Origin: Streptomyces sp. NBC_01669
GTDB lineage: Bacteria; Actinomycetota; Actinomycetes; Streptomycetales; Streptomycetaceae
Direction of reading: 5' to 3'
Assembly: GCF_026339735.1 (NCBI RefSeq)
Contig: NZ_JAPEQG010000001.1
Coordinates: 496,001-560,000, forward strand
DNA: 64,000 nt
Made by a program: the position numbers and the translations under genes. Of this stretch, positions 8,004 through 21,630 are shown in pieces (the first letter of the stretch is position 1; each line of letters begins with the position of its first letter). Under the pieces are notes generated by a model, which was not told the DNA's origin, did no database searches, and worked only from the letters and a program-made list of their open reading frames with translations.

Positions 8004-9386
8004 TCATCGACAGTGGGCGGCGGTCGGGGACAGTTCGTGCCGCACCAGCGTCAGGTGCCTGTCCGGCAGATGACCGGTGAGAGCCACAGTCGGGCCGTGC
8101 GAGAGCAGCTGTGGGGACGGCACGTCGGAGGGGACGGGATCGAACGACCCGGGCCGGTCGGCGGCACCGGGCGCGGGAGGAAACGGTGCCGCCGTCTCGA
8201 TGAGGTACTGGTAGTGCTCCAGCCACTTGGCGCGATTCACACTGACCGCCGCGGTGACGCGTCCCCGGTAGCCGTAGACGGCGACGAAGCGCCCCTCGCG
8301 CAGCGAGCCCTGGGCGATGACCACTTGGTCGGAGAAGGTCGGTACGCCCACGGACTTGATGTTCAGGCCGAACTGGCTGGACCAGAAGGCGGGCACGGTC
8401 AGGTGCGGGCGCCTGCGTGGCCCAGGGCTGATCATGTTGTGGGCCGCCACCTCGGCCTGCGCAACCGCGTTGCCCCAGTGTTCGAGGGACAGCATCTGGT
8501 ACTCGAAGAGCGGGTGCGGGAAGCGTGCCACGTCTCCGGCGACGAAGACATCGTCGGTGACGATCCCGTACATGTCGAAGGCTCGGCACCCCGCGTCGCA
8601 CGCGACGCCGCGGGGGCCGGCGGCCAGACCTGATCCGTCAAGCCATTCGGTGTTGCGGACGGCGCCCAGCGCGACCACGGCTACATCGGCGTCGATCCGG
8701 CCGCCGTCGGAGAATTCGGCGCCGGTGAGCCGGCCGTTGCGACCCTTCAGCGCGGTGACGGTCACGCCGCAGCGCAGGTCGACTCCGTGCGCGCGTTGCA
8801 GCTTCCCGGCAAAGGTGCCGAGTGTCCCGCCCAGCGCACCGACGAGGGGCGAAGGTCCGCGTTCGGCGACCGTTACGTCGAGACCGAGCTCCCGGCAGGC
8901 GGAGGCGATCTCCGAACCGATGAATCCGGCGCCGATCACCAGCACTCGGCGCGGTCCGGCGTCGAGGCGTTCGGCGAGGCGGGCCGCATCGTCGTTCGTA
9001 CGCAGGGTGAGTACGCCGTCCAGGCGGGCTTCGTCGGCGTTCGGCCAGGGTCGGGCCCGGGTTCCGGTGGCGATCAGCAGCCGGTCGTAGGCGAGCTGTT
9101 CACCGTCGGCGAGGATCACCCGCTTCTCGATCGGATCGACCCCACCGGCACGTACACCGAGCTTCCACCGGGCGTCCACCGCACTGCGGCTCGGCAGCGC
9201 GACGTCCTGCGCGCGCACCCGCCCGAGCAGCACCTGCTTGGACAGCGGTGGTCTGTCGTACGGGGGGTGCGGCTCCTCCCCGACCAGGGTCAGCGATCCG
9301 GCGAAGCCTTGCTCGCGCAGCGTCTCGGCGGCGCGCAGACCGGCCAGCGACGCGCCGACGACGACGATCCGGCCCTCGCCGATCAC
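8004..9386 (-). CDS. FAD-dependent ferredoxin reductase
   Basis: A 460-residue NAD(P)H-dependent flavoprotein of the rubredoxin/putidaredoxin reductase type. An N-terminal FAD-binding motif (VVVGASLAGLRAAE) is followed by PPYDRPPLSK, a family hallmark, and a second Rossmann motif (VLVIGAGFIGSEIA) binds NAD(P)H. The last 50 or so residues go beyond the usual length of about 400 and look unstructured. It passes electrons from NAD(P)H to the ferredoxin whose gene overlaps its start by 4 bp (ATGA), and from there to the downstream P450. Confidence 0.93.
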   Translation of the reverse strand: MIGEGRIVVVGASLAGLRAAETLREQGFAGSLTLVGEEPHPPYDRPPLSKQVLLGRVRAQDVALPSRSAVDARWKLGVRAGGVDPIEKRVILADGEQLAYDRLLIATGTRARPWPNADEARLDGVLTLRTNDDAARLAERLDAGPRRVLVIGAGFIGSEIASACRELGLDVTVAERGPSPLVGALGGTLGTFAGKLQRAHGVDLRCGVTVTALKGRNGRLTGAEFSDGGRIDADVAVVALGAVRNTEWLDGSGLAAGPRGVACDAGCRAFDMYGIVTDDVFVAGDVARFPHPLFEYQMLSLEHWGNAVAQAEVAAHNMISPGPRRRPHLTVPAFWSSQFGLNIKSVGVPTFSDQVVIAQGSLREGRFVAVYGYRGRVTAAVSVNRAKWLEHYQYLIETAAPFPPAPGAADRPGSFDPVPSDVPSPQLLSHGPTVALTGHLPDRHLTLVRHELSPTAAHCR

Positions 9387-9592
9387 GAGGCGCCGAGGCC
9401 GGCCGGCTCGCCGACCAGAATGGCCTGTACCGGACAGGCCGCCTCCGCGCGTCGGACGCGCTCATGCTGATCGTCGGGCACGCTCGGCCTGAACATCAGG
9501 GCCTCCTCGCCATGCAGTTCGAACACCTGGGGGGCGAGAAACACACATTGCGCGTAACTCTGGCACCGATTGAGGTCGACAACGATCTGCAT
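9383..9592 (-). CDS. 3Fe-4S type ferredoxin
   Basis: A 69-residue ferredoxin of the type that pairs with actinomycete P450s. The first cluster motif reads Cys10-x5-Cys16 (CQSYAQC), where the cysteine normally found between them in 4Fe-4S proteins is replaced, and a single CP motif lies near the C-terminus. Three cysteines predict a 3Fe-4S cluster. It is the first gene of the ferredoxin - reductase - P450 unit. GGAGGAG precedes the ATG. It should carry electrons between the two neighbouring enzymes. Confidence 0.93.
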   Translation of the reverse strand: MQIVVDLNRCQSYAQCVFLAPQVFELHGEEALMFRPSVPDDQHERVRRAEAACPVQAILVGEPAGLGAS

Positions 9593-10348
9593 TCCGGTCC
9601 ACTCCTCCGTGCCACCGTTATCCCTGTCCTATTACCTGCCGGAGTGCGACGCCAACGGTGCTGGGCCGTACGGGTGCGCGCCGGCCGAAGGATCAGGGAA
9701 GGCAGTGGCTGGAGCAGACCGTGCGCCAGGGAAGCACCGGTCCGATGCGCCAACGGCGCGCGATGACACTGCCTCCCCCGCAAACCGCCCGTCGGCCGGC
9801 GCTCCGGTGCCCGAGCGATTCGTCGGCCCAGCCCATCGGTTCACCGGCATTCCGCCGGGAGCCGTCCGTCAACGGCATGTCGCGGCATTCAGTCACGGCG
9901 ACGCCTGTTGATAATGACGCGTCACGGCAGAGCGGCGATGGGAGCCCGATGCTGGGCCGACGACTGCGCATCGGACTGCTGGTGCCCTTGCTCGGAGCAG
10001 TGAGCGCATGCGGCCGTACCGGCGAGCACGGCGAGGATGCTTCAGCCCGCGCCAGAGGGTTCGAGCGGTTCCTGGCGCCTGAGGCACGCGCACGGACCTT
10101 GGCGCCGGTACGGCTCACCGCAATCCAATCCTGCGGGCGCGACGCGTCGGTCGACAGGCGTCGAAGGTCGGCTGCCCCTCCCTCTCGTCCGGGGCCATCA
10201 GAAATCCCACCGCGCAACGACCGTCTCCGGTGAAAGCACGGAGCGGGGCCGTTCCCTTCCCGTACGCGCGGATGCGCAGGCCGGCGCTGTGGCGCTGGGC
10301 GAACCGAGGCACCCAAGAGGTCGTCGAAGCAACCAGAAAGGCAACGCC
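9593..10348. other. 756-bp stretch without a clear gene; possible remnant
   Basis: This stretch lies between the divergent ferredoxin and transketolase genes, so both promoters must be here, but no consensus boxes stand out. A 94-codon plus-strand frame at 9949-10233 begins with a short basic and hydrophobic segment (RIGLLVPLLGAVSACG) that resembles a lipoprotein leader or the start of a solute-binding protein. It then turns into low-complexity Arg-rich sequence with no domain. It is more likely a decayed fragment than a gene. Confidence 0.3.
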
Positions 10349-12532
10349 ATGGACGAGCGACAGGCAGCCACCGGAATGATTGCGGGGCGTGATGCGAAGC
10401 TCGCACTTCCGGTCGCGGACACGGTGGGCTGGGGTCCGCTGGATGTACGAGCGGTGGACACCGTGCGCGTTCTGGCCGCTGACGCGGTCCAGAAGGTGGG
10501 AAACGGTCATCCGGGAACCGCGATGAGCCTGGCCCCGCTGGCCTATCTGCTGTTCCAGCAGGTGATGCGCCACGACCCCACCGATGACCAATGGCTGGGA
10601 CGCGATCGATTCGTGCTCTCCTGCGGGCACTCAAGTCTCACTCTGTACATCCAGTTGTACCTCAGCGGGTACGGACTGGAGCTGCAGGATCTCAAGCAGC
10701 TCCGCACCTGGGGCTCCGCAACGCCGGGGCATCCGGAATACCGCCACACCCGGGGTGTGGAGGTCACCACGGGCCCCCTGGGCCAGGGGCTGGCCGCCGC
10801 GGTGGGAATGGCGCTGGCGGCACGGCGCGAGCGCGGGCTGCTGGATCCCGACGCCCCGCCGGGTGAGAGCCCATTCGACCATCACGTGTACGTCGTCGCC
10901 TCGGACGGCGACCTCATGGAAGGAGTCGCATCGGAGGCGAGTTCGCTCGCCGGCCACCAGGAACTGGGCAACCTGGTCGTCCTCTACGACTCCAACCACA
11001 TCTCGATCGAGGACGACACCGAGATCTCGTTCAGCGAGGATGTCGCCGCGCGCTACTCCGCGTACGGATGGCAGGTGCAGACTGTCGACTTCACGCACAC
11101 GGGCTCCTACGTCGAGGACGTCGACGCCCTCGCGGCGGCGATCACGGCCGCCAAGCAGGACGCTTCGCGACCGTCCATGATCGTGCTGCGTACGGTCATC
11201 GGCTGGCCCGCCCCCACGAAGCAGAACACCGGCAAGGCCCATGGCTCAGCGCTCGGTGACCAAGAAGTCGCCGCCACCAAGGCCTTGCTGGGCTTCGATC
11301 CGGGTCGGAGCTTTGTCGTGGAGGACGAAGTCCTGGCCCACGTCAGGAAGGTGCGGGAGCGGGGCGCTGCTGCGCGTCGCCAGTGGGAGAGCGTGTATGA
11401 GAAGTGGCGCGCCGCCCATCCTGACCGGGCCGCGCTGCTTGACCGGTTGCGCGACCGGCGTCTGCCCGATGGCTGGGCCGACAAGCTGCCGACTTTCCCC
11501 GCCGACCCTGCCGGAATGGCCACGCGCAAGGCATCCGGCGAGGTGCTGACGGCGCTGGCGCCCGTCCTGCCCGAACTGTGGGGTGGATCCGCCGATCTTG
11601 CGGGGAGCAACAACACCACGATGAAGGGGGAACCCTCCTTCATCCCGGTCGCCAAGCAGACGGCCGAGTGGAAGGGCAATGCCTACGGGCGGACGTTGCA
11701 CTTCGGCATCCGTGAGCACGCCATGGCCGCAATCCTCAACGGCATCGCGCTGCAGAGTCTGACACGTCCCTACGGCGGCACATTCCTCGTCTTCAGCGAC
11801 TACATGCGTCCGGCAGTCCGTCTGGCAGCGCTCATGCGGCTCCCGGCCACCTACGTCTGGACGCACGACTCCATCGGGTTGGGCGAGGACGGGCCCACCC
11901 ACCAGCCCGTCGAGCACCTGGCCGCGCTACGGGCGATTCCTGGCCTCGACGTCGTACGGCCGGCCGATGCGAATGAGACCACTGTCTGCTGGCGCACCAT
12001 CATCGAGCATCAGGACAGGCCCGCCGGTCTCGTGCTCACCCGGCAGCCGCTGCCCGTCCTGGAACGGGGCACCGACACGCATGCCCCGGCCGAGGAAGCG
12101 GCCCGCGGCGCGTACGTCCTCGTGGACCGTGCCGACGGGCAGCCCGACGTCGTCCTCGTCGCGACCGGCTCGGAAGTACACATCGCCCTGCAGGCGCGTG
12201 AACTGCTGGCCGCCGAAGGGTACGAGGCACGCGTGGTGTCCATGCCGTGCCGGGAATGGTTCCACGCTCAGCCCGTTGCCTATCAGAACGCGGTACTGCC
12301 GCCCGCCGTGCGCGCCCGCGTGAGCGTCGAGGCGGCCGTCGGTCAGGGCTGGCGCGACATCGTGGGCGACGCGGGCCGCATCGTCAGCCTCGAGCACTTC
12401 GGCGCCTCCGCCGACTACAAGCGCCTCTACCAGGAATTCGACATCACGCCTCAAGCGGTGGTTGCTGCAGCCCTCAGCAGCATCCGTGCGGCCTCCGGCA
12501 CGGTGAACCCCGGTGGAGAGCGGCACGCCTAG
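10349..12532 (+). CDS. tkt: Transketolase
   Basis: Transketolase moves two-carbon ketol units between sugar phosphates in the pentose phosphate pathway and uses thiamine diphosphate. The 727-residue protein has the expected three domains. The ThDP-binding region has GNGHPGTAMS, TTGPLGQGLA and SDGDLMEG. The pyrimidine domain has LHFGIREHAMAAI with the catalytic Glu. The C-terminal domain starts near VLVATGSEV. The ATG at 10349 follows AGAAAGG; in-frame codons upstream are unlike coding sequence, and even this start gives an N-terminus about 20 residues longer than usual. No transaldolase or glucose-6-phosphate dehydrogenase gene is adjacent, unlike the usual Streptomyces tkt-tal-zwf cluster, so this is probably a second, stand-alone copy. 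Confidence 0.95.
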   Translation: MDERQAATGMIAGRDAKLALPVADTVGWGPLDVRAVDTVRVLAADAVQKVGNGHPGTAMSLAPLAYLLFQQVMRHDPTDDQWLGRDRFVLSCGHSSLTLYIQLYLSGYGLELQDLKQLRTWGSATPGHPEYRHTRGVEVTTGPLGQGLAAAVGMALAARRERGLLDPDAPPGESPFDHHVYVVASDGDLMEGVASEASSLAGHQELGNLVVLYDSNHISIEDDTEISFSEDVAARYSAYGWQVQTVDFTHTGSYVEDVDALAAAITAAKQDASRPSMIVLRTVIGWPAPTKQNTGKAHGSALGDQEVAATKALLGFDPGRSFVVEDEVLAHVRKVRERGAAARRQWESVYEKWRAAHPDRAALLDRLRDRRLPDGWADKLPTFPADPAGMATRKASGEVLTALAPVLPELWGGSADLAGSNNTTMKGEPSFIPVAKQTAEWKGNAYGRTLHFGIREHAMAAILNGIALQSLTRPYGGTFLVFSDYMRPAVRLAALMRLPATYVWTHDSIGLGEDGPTHQPVEHLAALRAIPGLDVVRPADANETTVCWRTIIEHQDRPAGLVLTRQPLPVLERGTDTHAPAEEAARGAYVLVDRADGQPDVVLVATGSEVHIALQARELLAAEGYEARVVSMPCREWFHAQPVAYQNAVLPPAVRARVSVEAAVGQGWRDIVGDAGRIVSLEHFGASADYKRLYQEFDITPQAVVAAALSSIRAASGTVNPGGERHA

Positions 12533-12557
12533 TGCCCCTCCCGGCACCAGCCAGGGT

Positions 12558-12608
12558 CTGTCGTCGAACTGCCGCTGTCCGGCCGGAGGCAGGCGCGTTC
12601 GACGACAG
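12558..12608. terminator. Inverted repeat between convergent tkt and reductase genes
   Basis: A 12-bp perfect inverted repeat (CTGTCGTCGAAC at 12558-12569, GTTCGACGACAG at 12597-12608) encloses a 27-base GC-rich loop that can itself fold. It sits between the stop of tkt and the stop of the convergent minus-strand flavoprotein, as expected for a shared terminator. Confidence 0.65.
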
Positions 12609-12700
12609 CCCCCGGGGCCTCCAGGCCACCGCGAGCGTGGGCTCTCCCGGCTGACGACCACCTGTCGGAGTGACATGTCGGAAGTGCGTTGCCACGTTGT

Positions 12701-14404
12701 TCACGCTCGGGTCGTCGCGACCCTCGTCGCGTGTCGACGTATGCCCGGCGATCCCACTGCCCGAAGGTGCTCGTGCACCAGGCGGACCGCCATCGCGCCC
12801 TCGCCGACCGCGGAGGCCACCCTCTTGACCGAACCGCTGCGGACGTCGCCGACAGCGAAGAGTCCCGGGAGACCGGTCTCCAGGGCGAGCGGGGCACGGG
12901 CAAGGTGGCGCCAGAGGTTCGCGGAAACATCGACCACGTCGTGGCCCGTGCGGATGAAACCCTGCGGGTCCAGGCCGACAGCCGCGTCGAGCCAGGATGT
13001 GGCGGGGTGCGCGCCGATGAAGACGAACAGGGCGCTCGCTTCCAGCACCTGCCGTTCGCCGGTTCTGTTGTCCTGGACGAGAACGGACTCGACCCGGTCG
13101 CTGCCGGTGACTTGCCGGACCTCGGTGTTCACGAGCACATCGATCCGGGGGTGCCGTTCTATCCGGTCGATCAGGTAGCGGGACATGCTGTGAGTGAGGT
13201 CGCCGCCACGTACGAGCAGATGCACCGCGGGCGACTGACGCGCCAGGAACAGCGCGGCCTGGCCGGCGGAGTTGCCGCCGCCGACGACGGCCACGGGGTC
13301 CATGCGGCAGTTTCTCGCCTCCCAGAGGGTGGCGGCATAGTGGACCCCGGCTCCTTCGAGCCGTTCGATGCCGGGCGCGGGCAGGCGCCGGTACCGGGCG
13401 CCGGTGGCCACCACGACGGTGTGGGCGGAGATCGTGGCACCGTCGGTGAGCGTCACGACGTGGGACCCGTCCCGCTGTTCCAGCCGTGCGGCTTCGGCGG
13501 GGACGGTGATCCGGGCGCCGAACCGGTCGGCCTGGAGAGCGGCGCGTTCGGCGAGTTCGGTGCCGGAGATCCCGGCGGGGAATCCGAGGTAGTTCTCGAT
13601 CCGGGAGGAGGTTCCGGCCTGACCGCCGGTGGCCACGGCTTCCAGGACGACCGTGGCCAGTCCTTCGGAGGCCCCGTACACGGCCGCGGCCAGCCCCGCG
13701 GGTCCCGCGCCGACCACCAGCAGATCGCAGACGGCTTCTGTGGGGGTGTCGGAGCGCAGGCCTATCACCCGTGCCAGCTCGGCGTCGGTGGGGTTGCGCA
13801 GCACCCGGTCGTCGTGCCAGACGACCACGGGGGTCTCCTCGGGTGTCACTCCCACACGGCGCAGCAGCGCCTCGGCCTCGGTGTCCTTCTCCAGATCGAT
13901 CCAGCGATGCGGGAGCCGGTTACGGGCGGCGAACTCGAGCAGCCTCCGGGTGTCCGGGGAGAACGCGGAGCCGATGATCCTGAAACCGGTGGCCATCCCG
14001 GCCAGCAGCGTCCGACGCAGGAAGTAGGCGCGCAGGATGAGGTCGCCGAGCGCGGGTTCGCGGACGAGCAGGTCGCGCAGTTCGGCCGAACCGACCACCA
14101 GGACCTCACCGGGGGCACGGACCACGGCGCTGAGGAAGGCGGCCTGACCCTCGCGCAGGCCGAGCTCGCCGAGGAAACTCCCCGGGCCATGGAGCTGATA
14201 GGTCCTCTCGTGACCGCCATGGTCATCTACCACGGCCACCGTGCCGCTGAGGACGACGAAGAATTCCTGACTGGGTCTGCCCGCCTGATAGAGCAGTTCG
14301 CCTTCGACGGTCGGCCACCACTGTCCACAGGCGCTCAGCACCTGGATCTGGTCGTCCGTCAATTGCGGGTACGCGTCATACGGCGTGGGCGTTTCAGCGG
14401 TCAC
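12701..14404 (-). CDS. Cyclic-nucleotide-domain flavoprotein, thioredoxin reductase-like
   Basis: A 567-residue multidomain protein. Residues about 15-135 form a cyclic-nucleotide-binding (Crp-type) fold with GxFLGELGL. Residues about 140-215 look like a thioredoxin or glutaredoxin fold without its cysteines. Residues 225-545 are a thioredoxin-reductase fold with FAD motif GAGPAG (232-237) and NADPH motif GGGNSAG (375-381). The CxxC redox pair that true thioredoxin reductases carry just before the NADPH motif is missing; the region reads HYAATLWEARNC (355-366). It therefore cannot reduce thioredoxin by the classical route, although a zinc-ribbon thioredoxin is encoded two genes upstream in the same unit. 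It is the last gene of the chaperone operon, 36 bp after the zinc-finger gene. The GTG start has AAGGGAAG upstream. Confidence 0.88.
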   Translation of the reverse strand: MTAETPTPYDAYPQLTDDQIQVLSACGQWWPTVEGELLYQAGRPSQEFFVVLSGTVAVVDDHGGHERTYQLHGPGSFLGELGLREGQAAFLSAVVRAPGEVLVVGSAELRDLLVREPALGDLILRAYFLRRTLLAGMATGFRIIGSAFSPDTRRLLEFAARNRLPHRWIDLEKDTEAEALLRRVGVTPEETPVVVWHDDRVLRNPTDAELARVIGLRSDTPTEAVCDLLVVGAGPAGLAAAVYGASEGLATVVLEAVATGGQAGTSSRIENYLGFPAGISGTELAERAALQADRFGARITVPAEAARLEQRDGSHVVTLTDGATISAHTVVVATGARYRRLPAPGIERLEGAGVHYAATLWEARNCRMDPVAVVGGGNSAGQAALFLARQSPAVHLLVRGGDLTHSMSRYLIDRIERHPRIDVLVNTEVRQVTGSDRVESVLVQDNRTGERQVLEASALFVFIGAHPATSWLDAAVGLDPQGFIRTGHDVVDVSANLWRHLARAPLALETGLPGLFAVGDVRSGSVKRVASAVGEGAMAVRLVHEHLRAVGSPGIRRHATRVATTRA

Positions 14405-14440
14405 AGTGCACTTCCCTTGGGACGGATGAGAGGGGGGAGC

Positions 14441-14704
14441 TCAGACCATGGCTTCGTGGACGAAACACCAGCGCCAGTCCTCACCGGGCTCGAAGGACCG
14501 CGCAATGGGATGTCCGGCCGTCTCGGCATGTCCACGGGCATGGCGCATCGGGGACGAGTTGCAGCATCCGACATGGCCACAGGTGAGACAGAGCCGGAGA
14601 TGGCCCCAGGGGGAATCGCGGCGCAGGCATTCCTCGCATCCCTGCGGGGTCCTGGCGGTGACGGGTCGGACCAGTGAGAGGTGTGGGTCGGGCGGGATGG
14701 TCAT
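14441..14704 (-). CDS. UBP-type zinc finger protein
   Basis: An 87-residue protein that is almost entirely a ZnF_UBP domain: CEECLRRDSPWGHLRLCLTCGHVGC, then CCN and the HARGHAETAGHPIARSF stretch with paired His and Cys ligands. In eukaryotes this fold binds the free ubiquitin tail; the bacterial role is not established. Such small proteins are common in actinobacteria and often sit beside flavoproteins like the one immediately downstream. GGAGG precedes the ATG, and trxC ends 18 bp upstream. Confidence 0.85.
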   Translation of the reverse strand: MTIPPDPHLSLVRPVTARTPQGCEECLRRDSPWGHLRLCLTCGHVGCCNSSPMRHARGHAETAGHPIARSFEPGEDWRWCFVHEAMV

Positions 14705-14722
14705 CGCGACCTCCAGAGTCGG

Positions 14723-15174
14723 TCAGGCGGGCTGGGCGCTGTCCGTCAGTGCCTGCTCCACGCACTGGCGCAGCACCGGGGCCGACGCCGCGCCGGCCTG
14801 GCGGGCGACGGTCCGGCCCCGGTCGAGGACCAGCAGGGTGGGGACGGCCTGGACCTCGAAGCGCCGGGCGAGCGCCGGTGACTTGTCGAGGTCGACCTTC
14901 ACGAGTTTGATCCGGCCGGCCAGGTCGTTGGCGACCTTCTCCAGAGCGGGGCTGACCATCCGGCACGGGCCGCACCAGGTGGCCCAGAGATCGACGAGGA
15001 CCGGCAGACCGGCCTGCTCGGCGACGATGCCGAAGTCGGAGTCCCCCGCTTCGGCGATCCAGGGCAGCGGAGCTCGGCAGTTGCCGCACCGGGGGCGGCC
15101 CTGTGCGGCGGCGGGCACACGGTTGGTCCTGCCGCAGGTGCCGCAGCGGACGGTGCGACTGACCGGGGAGGCCC

Positions 15175-15178
<4 letters not shown>
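14723..15178 (-). CDS. trxC: Thioredoxin with N-terminal zinc ribbon (thioredoxin 2 type)
   Basis: A 151-residue thiol-disulfide reductant. The N-terminus has two CxxC pairs (Cys12/15, Cys31/34) forming a zinc ribbon as in E. coli TrxC, and the thioredoxin fold has the intact WCGPC active site (Cys69, Cys72) and the cis-Pro in QAVPTLLV. The ribbon may act as a redox or heat switch, as known for Trx2. Its ATG overlaps the clpB stop by 4 bp (ATGA), so translation is coupled. Its place in a chaperone operon suggests reduction of disulfides in damaged proteins. Confidence 0.93.
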
Positions 15179-17792
<2,614 letters not shown>

Positions 17793-17802
<10 letters not shown>

Positions 17803-18176
17803 TGCGTTCGCTCCTCGGCGGCTCGTCGGCTGCGCCGCAGCGCCCTCTCCAGATGATCGATACGGTCGAGCAGGTCCAGCACGACCCCGACGGCCGCGTA
17901 GTTGAGCGACAAACCGGCCCGCAGTCGCTGCACGCGGGCGATGGCCGACGGAGCGGTGGTACGGAACCACAGTCGCCCGTGGGCGTCCCGCTCGGCGTCC
18001 AGCAGCCCGAGGGCTACGAAACAGCGGACCAGGTCGGGCGAGAGACCGCTGCGTCGCGCGACACCGGCCAGGGACAGCTCGTAGGGAGTGATCCGGCAGA
18101 TCCGGACCAGGGGATACTGGGCGACGGCACGGCCGTGTGCGGCGTCTTCGCCGGGAGAACGCTGATCGTCACTCAT
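17793..18176 (-). CDS. CbpM-like / MerR-type chaperone modulator
   Basis: A 127-residue protein with an N-terminal MerR-like helix-turn-helix (about residues 36-62, [25 protein letters not shown]) and a C-terminal helical stretch ([21 protein letters not shown]). This layout matches CbpM, which binds the J-domain of CbpA, and also HspR, which represses the dnaK operon. It lacks the long C-terminal tail of HspR, so a co-chaperone or modulator role is favoured, but DNA binding is not excluded. It overlaps dnaJ by 4 bp and clpB by 10 bp. In Thermus the same place between dnaJ and clpB is held by dafA, an unrelated small assembly factor. Confidence 0.75.
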
Positions 18177-19141
18177 GCCTGCTTCCTCGGGTCGAAGGTC
18201 GAGGCCCCGGCCAGTTCCCCGAACAACTCGCGTTCGCGCGGACTCGGCGACGAGGGCACCATCACCTGGATCTCGGCGTAGAGGTCACCGGCCGAGCCCT
18301 TGGGGTGGGGCATCCCCTCCCCGCGCAGCCGCAGCCGCCGGCCGGTGGAGGTACCCGGGGGGACGTGGACCTTGGCGGTGCCGCCGGGGCCGGTGACCGG
18401 CACGGTCGCCCCCAGGACGGCCTCCCAGGGTGTGACCGGCAGATCGACGTGGATGTCGCGGCCGGTGAGCCGGTACCGGGGGTGAGGGGCGACACTGACC
18501 ACGAGGTAGAGGTCCCCCGCGGCGCCTTGGCCGCGGCCCCGGCCCCCCTCCCCCGCAAGCCGGATGCGCTGCCCGTCGACGACACCCGCGGGGATGTTCA
18601 CGTCGTAGCTGCGCTCCCCGCCGGGGCCACCCAGAGTGATCTTCCGCCGACCACCGCGGTAGGCCTCTTCCACGGTGAGGGTGAGCTCGGCCTCCTGGTC
18701 GGCACCGGGTACCGGCCCTGGCCCGCGGCCCGCCCGGCCGCCGAACACACCCCCGAAGAGGTCCTCGAAGTCGAAGCCTGCGGTGTCGAAGTCCCCTTCC
18801 GTCCAGACCCGGGCGCCTCCGCGGCCCGCGCCCCGGCCCCCCTGGAAGGGTCCGCCGCGGTACGCTCCGGCGCCGCGGAAGCCTTGTGCTGCCGCAACCC
18901 GCTCGTCGTAGTCCTCCGGGATCTGCCGGAAGTCGGCGCCGAACCGGTCGTACCTGGCCCGGGTATCGGGGTCGGAGAGGACTCCGTACGCCTCGTTGAT
19001 CTCCTTGAAGCGCTCCTCGGCGGCCGGATCCTTGTTGACATCCGGGTGGTGACGGCGGGCCAGGGTGCGGAATGCCTGCTGGATCTCGGCCGCGTCGGCG
19101 GTCCGGGGGACGCCCAGCACCTCGTAGTAGTCGCGTGCCAT
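18173..19141 (-). CDS. dnaJ: DnaJ/CbpA-type co-chaperone without zinc finger
   Basis: A 322-residue type II J-protein. The J-domain (4-66) has HPD at 32-34, which stimulates DnaK ATPase. A Gly-rich linker with aromatic residues (about 85-130) follows, then two beta-barrel C-terminal substrate-binding domains from about 145 to 300. The four CxxCxGxG repeats of classical DnaJ are absent, so it is closer to CbpA. It lies 6 bp after grpE, and the CbpM-like gene overlaps its end, matching the cbpA-cbpM pairing of proteobacteria. Confidence 0.93.
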   Translation of the reverse strand: MARDYYEVLGVPRTADAAEIQQAFRTLARRHHPDVNKDPAAEERFKEINEAYGVLSDPDTRARYDRFGADFRQIPEDYDERVAAAQGFRGAGAYRGGPFQGGRGAGRGGARVWTEGDFDTAGFDFEDLFGGVFGGRAGRGPGPVPGADQEAELTLTVEEAYRGGRRKITLGGPGGERSYDVNIPAGVVDGQRIRLAGEGGRGRGQGAAGDLYLVVSVAPHPRYRLTGRDIHVDLPVTPWEAVLGATVPVTGPGGTAKVHVPPGTSTGRRLRLRGEGMPHPKGSAGDLYAEIQVMVPSSPSPRERELFGELAGASTFDPRKQA

Positions 19142-19147
19142 GGCGGC

Positions 19148-19669
19148 TTACTCCTGCTTGCGGCTGACCGCTACCGCCGCCGGTCGCAGTTGGCGGTCGG
19201 GGTCGCCGTAGCCGGGGCGCAGCACCTGGACGACGGTGCCCGGGGCGGTGTCCGGGTCCTCGACCACGGTGACCACCTCGTGCAGCACGGGATCGAAGGG
19301 GACACCGGTCTCGTCGTGGCGCGGATAGCCGAGGCCTCTCAGGACGTCCAGGGCCTGATCGCGTACCGCCTGCACACCGCGGACGATCGTCTCGGGGTCC
19401 GCGTCGGCGTGGGCGAGGGCCAGTTCGAGGTTGTCGACGACCGGGAGCCAGGCGGCCGTGGCCCTGGCTCGTTCCGCCTCCAGCTCCCGGGGGCGGTCGC
19501 GGGCGTACCGCTTGCGGAGGTTGTCCAGATCGGCGAGGGCTCGCCGCCACCGGTCCTCCAACTCCTCGGCCTCGAGGGCCGACGGGCCCTGCGGTGCGGG
19601 TGTCTCCTCCTGCGGATGCTCCGTCCGAACTGCGTCCTCGGCGGGAGGTGTCTGGTCATGTTCCGACAT
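19148..19669 (-). CDS. grpE: GrpE nucleotide exchange factor
   Basis: A 173-residue GrpE. An acidic, disordered N-terminus (1-35) is followed by the long dimerisation helix (LEDRWRRALADLDNLRKRYARD) and the C-terminal beta domain with HEVVTVVEDPDTAPGTVVQVLRPGY. It swaps ADP for ATP on DnaK, here surely the partner encoded 9 bp upstream. The tail ends soon after the beta domain, as usual. Confidence 0.93.
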   Translation of the reverse strand: MSEHDQTPPAEDAVRTEHPQEETPAPQGPSALEAEELEDRWRRALADLDNLRKRYARDRPRELEAERARATAAWLPVVDNLELALAHADADPETIVRGVQAVRDQALDVLRGLGYPRHDETGVPFDPVLHEVVTVVEDPDTAPGTVVQVLRPGYGDPDRQLRPAAVAVSRKQE

Positions 19670-19678
19670 GACGTCACC

Positions 19679-21571
<1,893 letters not shown>

Positions 21572-21614
21572 GGGATTCTCCTCCGTCGCGGCACTGACCG
21601 AACGCCGCGGCTGC

Positions 21615-21630
21615 CGGGATCACGATCCCG
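21615..21630. promoter_or_regulatory. 16-bp palindrome between dnaK and the PucR-type gene
   Basis: CGGGATC-AC-GATCCCG is a perfect inverted repeat with 7-bp arms, 44 bp upstream of the dnaK start in the 247-bp divergent region. It is the clearest candidate operator for the neighbouring regulator. No consensus promoter is evident around it. A chance palindrome cannot be excluded. Confidence 0.35.

Noticed and set aside
9949..10233. A 94-codon frame with a lipoprotein-like start
   Set aside because: Only the first 20 residues look meaningful; the rest is Arg-rich and domainless, and the ribosome binding site is poor. Kept only as a possible remnant.
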